Positions 7,244-14,686 of a DNA stretch of 64,000 nt are shown here, piece by piece. Source of the DNA: Pseudoalteromonas sp. DL-6 (GTDB lineage Bacteria > Pseudomonadota > Gammaproteobacteria > Enterobacterales > Alteromonadaceae); contig NZ_CP019770.1 in NCBI RefSeq assembly GCF_004328665.1, positions 2,356,001-2,420,000 of the forward strand. Direction: 5' to 3'. Below the pieces are notes generated by a model. That model did not search any database and had not been told where the DNA came from. It saw only the letters and a list, made by a program, of their open reading frames with translations. Position numbers and translations under genes: made by a program. Each line of letters starts with the position of its first letter. Position 1 is the first letter of the stretch.

Positions 7244-8328
7244 ACGCCTTACACCTCGCTGATATTTTAAACTCAAGCCTTGAGAGTTATCGCCAACATC
7301 ATACGGTGAGTTATCAACAACTGCGCGTGTGTCAGCACCTTCAATCATGCAGAACGGGTCAGCTCGGTTATCAAGCATGGCAATGTGATAACTGTGGGGA
7401 GTCGCAAAAGATTGGATGTAGCTGTCGAGACCGTCATTGCCCGCGTTGCCAAGGCATGGCTACGGCTAAATGGGTGCAAAAACAGCAGGAGGATTTATTA
7501 CCATGTAGGTATTTCCACCTTGTTTTTACACTCCCGCATGAGTTGAATATCATTGCGCACTACAACCCAAACGCGTTGTATCAGTGTTTATTCAAAGCCA
7601 CATGGCAAACGCTGAGTAAATTTGCGAAACGAAAGAGGCATGGTCAGTTAGGCATGACAAGTGTACTGCATACGTGGGGGCAAAACTTAGGTCAGCATAT
7701 CCATTTACACTGTTTGATACCCGCAGGCGCGCTTGATAAAGCGCACTGGCATGAAATAGAAAAAGGCTATTTATACCCCGTTAAAGCATTATCAACAGTG
7801 TTCAGAGGGAAAATGCTGGCGGCGCTCAATGAATGCGATAGTTCATTTACGAAGATAAACACGCCAACCAAATGGTGTGTTTATAGCAAAGCCTGTTTAA
7901 CGTACAGTGAAAAGCTAGTTAGTTACCTTGCTCGTTATACCCGAAAAGGCGTGATGTCAGAATCGCGATTAGTGTCAGCGACTGAAGAAACAGTGAGCTT
8001 TAAATACCGCGATTATGCAGATAACAACCGCGATAAAGTCATGACTCTGAGTTGTGATGAATTTTTACGGCGCTACTTACAACATGTATTGCCCAAAGGG
8101 TTTATGCGCATTCGCCACTATGGCTTTTTAGCTAATGCGTGTCGCAAGCGAAAGTTAGCATTAATAAGGTCACAAGAATCACACAGAGGTAAAGTGGAGA
8201 AGCTAAAGACAGAAAACGTAACACTGATACCGCATTGGCCTTGCCAGTCATGCAAGACAGGTACCTTACGATTTATTGGTGTGATGAATATAGATGTGGC
8301 GACAAATAAAATAGCGCGAACGAGTTAG
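7240..8328 (+). CDS. IS91-family HUH (rolling-circle) transposase
   Basis: A 362-residue transposase. The N-terminal zinc-binding domain has Cys pairs in WQCDNCGESQKIGCSCRDRHCPRCQ (about residues 43-70). The HUH metal site is HIHLHCLIP, and YLARY supplies two tyrosines four apart, the Y2 signature of IS91. It nicks and joins single-stranded DNA in rolling-circle transposition. Length is near the family norm, so the gene appears intact. It overlaps the recombinase gene by 4 bp. Confidence 0.9.
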   Translation: MNALHLADILNSSLESYRQHHTVSYQQLRVCQHLQSCRTGQLGYQAWQCDNCGESQKIGCSCRDRHCPRCQGMATAKWVQKQQEDLLPCRYFHLVFTLPHELNIIAHYNPNALYQCLFKATWQTLSKFAKRKRHGQLGMTSVLHTWGQNLGQHIHLHCLIPAGALDKAHWHEIEKGYLYPVKALSTVFRGKMLAALNECDSSFTKINTPTKWCVYSKACLTYSEKLVSYLARYTRKGVMSESRLVSATEETVSFKYRDYADNNRDKVMTLSCDEFLRRYLQHVLPKGFMRIRHYGFLANACRKRKLALIRSQESHRGKVEKLKTENVTLIPHWPCQSCKTGTLRFIGVMNIDVATNKIARTS

Positions 8329-8673
8329 CAGTCTTGCTTGCTGCATCAAATCAATGAGTTAACCTGCTTAATTGCTCAGGCTAGCGGCCTCTGTACGTGT
8401 AAAAAATATAATTGCTTATTAAGCCAAATTTAGGTGTAATGAATACATAATAAGCGCTGAGCAATGCAGGGAAAGCTTACATAACACTAGCTAAGCTGAT
8501 TAAATTAGCAAGGAAAGTGAGAGCCTTCAAAAAGCAAATTCCCATAGCATAAACAACACCAACTCTGACACATCGAGCAGGTAGCGGCTCAGTCCAACAA
8601 GCGATTATACAACACAAACAGCGTGTCGCATAAATACTAAAATGTTATATTTTCAAACTGATTGGAGTATTAA
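8329..8673. other. Non-coding stretch between the IS91-type element and the first cassette
   Basis: No supportable gene. It includes the right-hand inverted sequence of the element (8581-8599). A GTTATAT at about 8644-8650, just before the first cassette gene, may be the remaining crossover end of an attC or attI site disrupted by the insertion. Confidence 0.45.
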
Positions 8674-8961
8674 ATGAATTCAGAAGTTAAAATCGATATC
8701 CTATTTGCTGGGCTATTATTGATTCCAATATTGATCCTTGCAATTCCTTATCTTAAAAACAAGTTAGTTCTCCTTTCTCGCGGTAAAGCTTTTTCAATTA
8801 TCTCATTACCAATATCAGCATATTTAATTTATGACATATCAATTGAAAGCAATGTTTTCGGCTTAATCGGTTTGTGTGTAGCGTATATAGTTTTCTTTTC
8901 TACTTATGCCGCTTCGATATCACTATTGGCTGTTTCAACAAAAAACGAAAACTTGGCGTAA
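8674..8961 (+). CDS. Cassette gene 1: small membrane protein, unknown function
   Basis: A 95-residue very hydrophobic protein with about three membrane segments (residues about 8-26, 37-55 and 60-85). A TTGGAG ribosome site precedes the ATG. The stop is followed within 10 bp by an attC site, so this is a promoterless gene cassette. I recognise no family. Low GC and its cassette position indicate lateral origin. Confidence 0.7.
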   Translation: MNSEVKIDILFAGLLLIPILILAIPYLKNKLVLLSRGKAFSIISLPISAYLIYDISIESNVFGLIGLCVAYIVFFSTYAASISLLAVSTKNENLA

Positions 8962-8967
8962 TAAAAA

Positions 8968-9065
8968 TATAACAAGGCACTCAAAAGGACAAAAAACAGT
9001 TGGCTTTTTACTCCTTCGTCGCTAATTTTAGCCAACTATTTTTTGCCTCTTAGTGAGGCGTTATA
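8968..9065 (+). repeat. attC recombination site 1
   Basis: It starts TATAACAAGGC and ends GAGGCGTTATA. The two halves are extensively complementary, with inner arms AGTTGGC and GCCAACT around a central loop. The terminal TAAC/GTTA cores and imperfect palindrome are the defining marks of an integron attC site; crossover would be in GTTATA near 9060. Confidence 0.88.
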
Positions 9066-9081
9066 AAGCACGGAAGTTTTG

Positions 9082-9450
9082 ATGAAAGCCTCAACTATTG
9101 AGTTCACAAGTTATAGTGGTAATCAAACACATATTGAATCAATCAACTACGATTTAGACTATTTAAAAGTAGTAGTTGTCGCTGATTCTAATTTACGAAT
9201 TGAAGTATGTTTTCATCAGCCAATCGGATTTAGGTGTCTTGATGAAGGTGATTTATTAGAGTTTTGGGCAAGCAATAAAATAACGAGTAATTGGCTTTTA
9301 CAAATACATGATTTTGGTTGGTTGGCTCAAGAAAGTAATCGCGCTGGCTTCTTATCCAAAGACACTATGTTAAGTGAGTATTTGATTAAAGGCAGCAATG
9401 AGTGTTTAAATGTTCTAAGCACAGATAAGCCAGTAATAAGTTTGGTATAA
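9082..9450 (+). CDS. Cassette gene 2: hypothetical protein
   Basis: About 122 residues, soluble, acidic. The ATG at 9082 is chosen over an adjacent TTG because GGAAG is properly spaced. Motifs such as FRCLDEGDLLEFW and IHDFGWLAQES look like a small compact domain, perhaps related to immunity or antitoxin-like proteins, but I recognise no family. It is flanked by attC sites on both sides, so it is a complete cassette. Confidence 0.7.
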   Translation: MKASTIEFTSYSGNQTHIESINYDLDYLKVVVVADSNLRIEVCFHQPIGFRCLDEGDLLEFWASNKITSNWLLQIHDFGWLAQESNRAGFLSKDTMLSEYLIKGSNECLNVLSTDKPVISLV

Positions 9451-9456
9451 ATGCTT

Positions 9457-9552
9457 TATAACAAGCTAATAAATAAGGACAAAAATCAGTTGACTGTTTT
9501 CGTTCCTCAACATTTTAGCCAACAACTTTTTGCCCATTATTAGGGCGTTATA
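9457..9552 (+). repeat. attC recombination site 2
   Basis: It begins TATAACAAGC and ends GGGCGTTATA, with inner complementary arms near AGTTG and CCAAC. Length (96 bp) and layout match the first site, so both probably belong to one integron lineage. Confidence 0.85.
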
Positions 9553-9568
9553 TGTCCAAAGGAAACAA

Positions 9569-9892
9569 ATGAAATTTAATCATTTAGGCATACCAACCAA
9601 AGATAGGTTCGAAGGTGAAATTGATCTTCCTCATTTAAAGATGACGGTATCGGATCATGAAAATAATCCTTACGGAATTCAATGGCAACGGTACTGGGAA
9701 GGTGCACCATATCCAGATCTTGTTAAAACAGTGCCGCATGTTGCTTTTGTTGTAGATGACCTAAGAAAGGCAATAAAAGGTAAAAATGTAATTATTGAGC
9801 CTAATTCACCAAGTAAAGGGCTGATTGTAGCATTTATCGAAGAGAACGGTGCTCCAGTAGAACTAATGGAGTATGAGGATGAAAGCATATAA
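9569..9892 (+). CDS. Cassette gene 3: VOC (glyoxalase-fold) family protein
   Basis: About 107 residues. An N-terminal FNHLGIPT, central HVAFVVDDLRKAIKGK and C-terminal GAPVELMEYE form the beta-alpha-beta-beta-beta modules of the vicinal-oxygen-chelate superfamily (glyoxalase, fosfomycin or bleomycin resistance, dioxygenase). Metal ligands are plausibly the His of NHLG, His of VPHVAF and Glu of VELME. The start at 9569 follows AGGA; the longer in-frame start at 9530 would lie inside attC site 2. Substrate unknown. Confidence 0.78.
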   Translation: MKFNHLGIPTKDRFEGEIDLPHLKMTVSDHENNPYGIQWQRYWEGAPYPDLVKTVPHVAFVVDDLRKAIKGKNVIIEPNSPSKGLIVAFIEENGAPVELMEYEDESI

Positions 9893-9957
9893 CAAGTTGC
9901 TGCACTCGGAAAAATTACTCGCTGCGCTCCTAATTTTCCGGTGAGCAAGGCGTTACC
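9888..9957 (+). repeat. attC recombination site 3 (short form)
   Basis: A 70-bp imperfect palindrome from TATAACAAG to AAGGCGTTACC, with arms CGGAAAAATTA and TAATTTTCCG. It overlaps the stop codon of the VOC gene. It is shorter than the other two sites and has a different right core (GTTACC). Confidence 0.8.
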
Positions 9958-10523
9958 ACTGTCTGCTCATGGCACTCAGCCGATAGTCGGTATAGAGTGG
10001 TTTAACTTACAGTGTAAAGCAGTTATTTATATCGCTAACGTGGTAAGTTGAGTTGTTTCTGATTAATTCATCATTTTTGTCGGATGGCGTAGCTCCGCCA
10101 CTTATCCGACCTACGTCAAAATGTAGGTTGGTTAAGCCGAAGGCGCCACCCAACAGGCTTTCAAATTCACTTTTTTCCGCAAATGGCACAAAGCTGGCAT
10201 TGCTACAAATATACTACATAGATTTCATATAGAAACAAAGAAAAGACATAACTCATTGATTTTATTGGTAGCTCCTGCAACCATCACATTGAACACCTAA
10301 TAAACTGATTAATAACAAAATAATAAAAACAAAAAGTAAGCAGTGTAACTTACAGTGTAACAAAAACACTTTCTCTGCGTAGATATTAAAATACAAAGTT
10401 AAATGTATATAAACCTGTAGGTTCAGATCATAAAATGTACTTTTTTAGTTAACTCAGGATATGTAGTTAACTTTTATAAAATTATATTTAAATGGCACTA
10501 TTCAATACCTCTCCATTTTAAAC
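9958..10523. other. Non-coding boundary region between cassettes and island
   Basis: No supportable gene in 566 bp. It contains two adjacent hairpin units (about 10079-10110, arms GTCGGAT/ATCCGAC, and about 10127-10154, arms GTTGG/CCAAC), typical of dispersed intergenic repeats in Proteobacteria. A 14-bp direct repeat AACTTACAGTGTAA lies at 10004 and 10347. Two copies of TAGTTAACT sit at 10446 and 10464. The candidate distal att site is at 10266-10279. Confidence 0.6.
10079..10154. repeat. Paired palindromic intergenic repeat units
   Basis: GTCGGAT...ATCCGAC is followed by CCTAC...GTAGG and GTTGG...CCAAC. The paired TCGGAT and GTAGGTTGG hairpins resemble widely dispersed non-coding repeat families; copy number elsewhere cannot be judged here. 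Confidence 0.55.
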
Positions 10524-11495
10524 TTACTTCGGGTAGACCCATTCTCTATTTTTATTTAGGTCTTTATAAACATCTTGGAAAAATGAGGTGTTTTTGGGTT
10601 TAATAGTAAAGGTATTATTTTCTATAATCTTATCCCTGAAAATATCTACTCCTTTACCTATTTGTACAACGTGCTTATCAATACAAAGCATTCGGTCATG
10701 TGCTTTTTGTCCAAACAATCGGTCCTTGCAAAGAGAAAAATTAATGTCGATTTTTCCCTCTCGGAAGTATGGCTTTTTTTTCAAGGTATTATCAATAAAG
10801 TCTTTTAAATCAGCTGAATTTATTACTGAGTTATACCTATCGCAAGCAGAGAAGATATCTAACTTATAATTTGTTTCATAAGATGCTAATTTTTGAACTA
10901 ACCACTCAAGTGAAGACTTATTACCGTTTTGAAAATCTTGCATTAAATTTTCGGCTAAGTATCGGTCTATAACAGTTATTGTTTTTGAGTGACGAACAAG
11001 ACTACAAAACCTAGTATTCCAGACAATATCAATATCATCATTCGCTGTAATGTCACTCTCGCAATACTTTGAACTATTGTTAAAGTTAATCGATTCATTC
11101 AGGTTACTAGGCGAGACTATTTCTAATTCATTACCTTCTTTTATTAAGCTTTTTTCTTCATAAATATCAAGGAACTCGCTAGCAATCAAGCCAGTATAAA
11201 CACGATTTTTGTAAAATTTTCTTTCAAAATCAGTAATACCTTCTAAATCAGACAACCTATTTTTTTCAATATCAATTTTAAATGTTTTAAAACTTGTTAA
11301 AGCTATAATCCATTTTTGTTTATACTTCTCTGGAATAACCTTAAGCGCTTCTCTAATCTCTCTCATGCTATCATCAGACATAGCCAGACACCCATAACGC
11401 TCCCAAGAATTGAGAATACTTTCACTCATCATAGGGATCTCACGTAAAAGGTTATCTTCAAAAAGCTCTTCATCAAAATAAAATGGGGTAATCAT
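10524..11495 (-). CDS. Putative PLD-like effector paired with the DUF3696-type ATPase
   Basis: A 323-residue protein with no signal peptide or membrane segment. Near residues 264-280 it has AHDRMLCID followed by IGKGVDIF. This fits the phospholipase-D motif H-x-K-x4-D with Lys replaced by Arg, plus the trailing Gly-rich strand, so a PLD-like nuclease or hydrolase fold is plausible but unproven. Its ATG directly abuts the TAG of the ATPase gene, and GGAG within that gene supplies the ribosome site, so the two are translationally coupled. Low GC compared with the hsd genes. Last gene of the restriction operon. Confidence 0.65.
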   Translation of the reverse strand: MITPFYFDEELFEDNLLREIPMMSESILNSWERYGCLAMSDDSMREIREALKVIPEKYKQKWIIALTSFKTFKIDIEKNRLSDLEGITDFERKFYKNRVYTGLIASEFLDIYEEKSLIKEGNELEIVSPSNLNESINFNNSSKYCESDITANDDIDIVWNTRFCSLVRHSKTITVIDRYLAENLMQDFQNGNKSSLEWLVQKLASYETNYKLDIFSACDRYNSVINSADLKDFIDNTLKKKPYFREGKIDINFSLCKDRLFGQKAHDRMLCIDKHVVQIGKGVDIFRDKIIENNTFTIKPKNTSFFQDVYKDLNKNREWVYPK

Positions 11496-12845
11496 CTACT
11501 CTCCAAATATTTCATTGAGTCTTTCTTCAAAAAAGCCTTCAGGCCAAGCTGTTGTAAAATCACCATCGTCATCTAAGCTAATTCGTGTTACTTGTGCGCC
11601 GGTTTCACCTACATCAACGTACAAAACAGAGATCATTTCTTTTGAGATTCTTTTTTCTCTGATTCGTCTTTGGATTCGAAGCATTAAGGCTTCGCTATGT
11701 GTTTCAACAATCCACTGGTTTTTACCTGATTCAACCGAATCAATAAATAAATCAGCTAAATGGGCTTGTAAACGAGGGTGAAGATGTATTTCTGGCTGCT
11801 CGACACATATACTATTTTTATCTGATACAACAGCTTCAAATATTATAGGTAAAACTTGGCCTATCCCAAATCCTACATCTTTAGGTGTTATTACAACGTT
11901 ATTTCGTAAATCTTTTAATTGTAAGCTAATTAGAGGGCCTGTATTTATATCACCTAAATCTTTAATATCTATTTCATATGGGATATTAAATTCTTTTAAA
12001 AATTTATTAATTTTGTCTCGCTTTGAAACACTTAAAGATCTCAACGCCAAACCTAAATTTTGCTTTCCTAATCCCTTTTGATAAACATCAGTTTCACTGG
12101 AATAAAACTTCTTAGGAGAGCTTCTTAATGGTCCAAGGTATTTGAGACTATCAAGCACATAACCTATATCATCAGCTACTTTCTCAGTATATTCATATAG
12201 TATTGAGCTTGGCTCATTTCGACTTGCTGGTAAGTTATAACGTCCTGAAATATTGAATGGTTTCGTGAGTTCTGTATCCAGCTTTGTATATGAATTACCA
12301 TCCGTAGATTTTAATTTATAGTTTTGGCTAATAGCATTGCGTAAACTTTTTGCACCATCTAATTTGTATAAAACTTCAGAACCGGCATCTATTGGAGCGC
12401 TAACAGTAAAGTTAACCTTTTCAATATTTTTATCCACAACTGAAAAATTAAACTTATTGAGAAAACTATAATTATTAAACGACCGGTATTCAAATTTAAC
12501 GCTTCTTTTACTCGAATTCGAGAATAGTAAATTATATGAATAAGTATTCTTGAACTCTTCAGCATCATGATCACCATCATAGTGAAGAGAAAATGACATT
12601 TTCTTATTATTATCTTGAATATTAACTAATGACTCATAAGTGCCTAGCACAATCGAATCACCAGATGTAATTAACTCTCCTCTTTTAGATTCTGAACATA
12701 GAGTTTGTTTTAACATCATCAATGATTGAATTATCGAACTTTTGCCTGATGAGTTAGGACCAAAAATTAAAGTTATCGGCGCAAATGGTAACGATTGCTT
12801 ACTCGCAAATGATTTAAAGTTTTCAATTTCAAAATTAGTAATCAT
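11496..12845 (-). CDS. AAA ATPase, SMC/RecF-like with DUF3696 C-terminus
   Basis: A 449-residue ABC-type ATPase. Walker A is GPNSSGKSS (about residues 30-38). Walker B and the following loop are SICVEQPEIHLHPRLQ, and WIVETHSEAL is the switch histidine strand. The C-terminal DDDGDFTTAWPEGFFEERLNE is typical of DUF3696. Such ATPases accompany effector proteins in several antiphage systems (Septu, PARIS and related AAA_15/AAA_21 pairs). Its ATG overlaps the hsdS stop (ATGA), so it is expressed with the restriction enzyme. The partner is the gene immediately downstream. Confidence 0.82.
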   Translation of the reverse strand: MITNFEIENFKSFASKQSLPFAPITLIFGPNSSGKSSIIQSLMMLKQTLCSESKRGELITSGDSIVLGTYESLVNIQDNNKKMSFSLHYDGDHDAEEFKNTYSYNLLFSNSSKRSVKFEYRSFNNYSFLNKFNFSVVDKNIEKVNFTVSAPIDAGSEVLYKLDGAKSLRNAISQNYKLKSTDGNSYTKLDTELTKPFNISGRYNLPASRNEPSSILYEYTEKVADDIGYVLDSLKYLGPLRSSPKKFYSSETDVYQKGLGKQNLGLALRSLSVSKRDKINKFLKEFNIPYEIDIKDLGDINTGPLISLQLKDLRNNVVITPKDVGFGIGQVLPIIFEAVVSDKNSICVEQPEIHLHPRLQAHLADLFIDSVESGKNQWIVETHSEALMLRIQRRIREKRISKEMISVLYVDVGETGAQVTRISLDDDGDFTTAWPEGFFEERLNEIFGE

Positions 12846-14686
12846 GATTTTTTACCTTCAAAAACAGCACTTTCAACAATGATGTCGGTTAGGTGGAGCT
12901 TAGTGGTTTGTGCATCGGTTAAACGGGCTTTGAGTTGGTCGCAAAGTGCCATTAGTTCATCGACTTTGGTTACGATACGACGTTGCTCTTCTACTGATGG
13001 GAGAGGTACTTTTGTAGTTGAAAGTCTGTTAAGAGCCATCTTTTGAACTCCAACTTGTTTGGTCTTATCAAAAAATTGCTCTTGAGCGAAATCACTATCT
13101 AAATATTTAAACAAATAATATTTCTCGACCCCTATAAATGGGGTCAATCTAGCCGCATTTTCAGTTAAATTCATGCCGTTGAACCTAATCGGTATTAAGC
13201 CACATTTACCGATGGTCGCACCGACAATGGTCATGTATAAATCATCCGTAGTTATTATATAATTGCTGATTTGAGATTGGACATCTTCAGTAATATAGTG
13301 AAGATCGTCTTCTCTAATGCTGCCATTTCTCATATCAGATACTCGAATATAGATATAAGGGGTTACTTCCCTAGATAATACTTGCCCTTTAGGTAAACGT
13401 TTTCCGCCCCGAATTGTAACTAACTCACCTAGATTAACCCACTCCCAGCCTTTGGGTAACTCAAAGGGTTTTTCTTCGTCGGTAATTTCTGGCAGTGGCT
13501 TTTGCTTTTTAATTTTTTTGTCTTTAATCAGTTGGGCTTTTTCTGCTGCTATGCGCTCTAGGAGTTTGGCGGCGGGCTCGTCGGTTGGGTTTTGTGGGAC
13601 GAGTTTGCCCATTACTGCTAGTTGTAAAATGGTTTGTTTTAGCGTGTCGATGCTGGCGGTGGTGGTAAATAGCGTGTCGAAGTGCTCGCTTAAACGTTGC
13701 CAGTTTTGTTGGAACTGTTCAGCTGTTTGTTCCGGTGTTGCGCCTTGCTCTGGTGCTTTCAGCAAGGCCTCTAACAGCACTTCAACTAATGTTTGATGTG
13801 CCGCAATACTATTTTCAGTTTGCGTCTCTAGCGCATCACACAAGCCCATTAACTCATCGACTTTACTAGCGATACGATGTTGTTCTTTCAAAGGCGGTAT
13901 AGCAGTAACTAGCGGGTTTAACTTCTCTAATGAAATATTGGCAATATTCGTTGTTTGGCTAGCACTACCTATTAATTCACTCTTGATTAATGGACAGCGC
14001 AGTAAACACATTAAATAGCTAGGACTTAAATTATATGGTCTAATAACACTGAGAAACCCCCCGAATGAGGCTTTTTCTGAGGGGATTGAAGAAACATAAG
14101 ATACCTTTCCTACTAACTCTCTGCTATTTGCCATAGACATAACAATGTCTCCTAGCTCAAGGTATTGCTCATCTCTTTTTACAAATCTGCTTTCGACAAA
14201 GAGCAAATCATCCCACTCTAATTTATCTTGCACGTTAGCTGTTCTCAAACAAGCAACCCTAGTAGGGCTCGCTTCTCTGTATTTTTCGCTGGCAGGAAAT
14301 GTTATTCCACGGATAATAGATACAACATCGCCTAGTCGTGAATAACTCCAAGTTACTGGCAGTCCATACGGTTTTTCATCTTCGCCAATTTCTGGTAGTG
14401 CTTTTGGCTTTTTGATTTTCTTATCTTTTACCAATTGCGCTTTTTCAGCAGCTATACGCTCTAGTAATACTGAAGCGGGTTCGTCATTTGGATCTTGTGG
14501 CACTAATTTGCCACGTACTGCGAGATCTAAAATAAGCTCACGCAGTTTTTTAATACCGTGAAGTGAAAATTTTTTAGATGAGCCGCGACCTGATGACGAT
14601 TTTTGCTCGATGGCCGTTGTCCAAATATCAAGATGTTCGGTTATGAACTGCTCTGCGTTTGTGTTTGGTGTTTTTGACTCAGCCAT
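12842..14686 (-). CDS. hsdS: Type I restriction-modification specificity subunit HsdS
   Basis: 614 residues, long for HsdS. Two target-recognition domains (about 112-260 and 412-570) are each preceded by a near-identical conserved block (about 47-110 and 349-410) carrying LLERIAAEKAQL and KDKKIKK. This internal duplication is the usual HsdS arrangement; each TRD reads one half of a bipartite DNA target. The start overlaps the hsdM stop (TAATG). The TRDs probably define a distinctive target sequence that cannot be predicted here. Confidence 0.93.
   Translation of the reverse strand: MAESKTPNTNAEQFITEHLDIWTTAIEQKSSSGRGSSKKFSLHGIKKLRELILDLAVRGKLVPQDPNDEPASVLLERIAAEKAQLVKDKKIKKPKALPEIGEDEKPYGLPVTWSYSRLGDVVSIIRGITFPASEKYREASPTRVACLRTANVQDKLEWDDLLFVESRFVKRDEQYLELGDIVMSMANSRELVGKVSYVSSIPSEKASFGGFLSVIRPYNLSPSYLMCLLRCPLIKSELIGSASQTTNIANISLEKLNPLVTAIPPLKEQHRIASKVDELMGLCDALETQTENSIAAHQTLVEVLLEALLKAPEQGATPEQTAEQFQQNWQRLSEHFDTLFTTTASIDTLKQTILQLAVMGKLVPQNPTDEPAAKLLERIAAEKAQLIKDKKIKKQKPLPEITDEEKPFELPKGWEWVNLGELVTIRGGKRLPKGQVLSREVTPYIYIRVSDMRNGSIREDDLHYITEDVQSQISNYIITTDDLYMTIVGATIGKCGLIPIRFNGMNLTENAARLTPFIGVEKYYLFKYLDSDFAQEQFFDKTKQVGVQKMALNRLSTTKVPLPSVEEQRRIVTKVDELMALCDQLKARLTDAQTTKLHLTDIIVESAVFEGKKS

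Larger units (their letters stand above)
6321..8599 (+). mobile_element. IS91-type element with tyrosine recombinase and HUH transposase
   Basis: Two overlapping genes, a phage-type integrase and an IS91 transposase, are bracketed by imperfect inverted sequences: 6321-6339 (TGTTGAACTAAGCCGCTAC) and the complement of 8581-8599, matching at 17 of 19 bases. IS91 elements move by rolling circle and normally lack conventional inverted repeats, so these may be terminal recognition structures rather than true TIRs. The exact ends are inferred. Confidence 0.55.

Noticed and set aside
10007..10189. 60-aa minus-strand ORF at the cassette/island border
   Set aside because: It runs through palindromic non-coding repeats, has no ribosome site and no recognisable domain.
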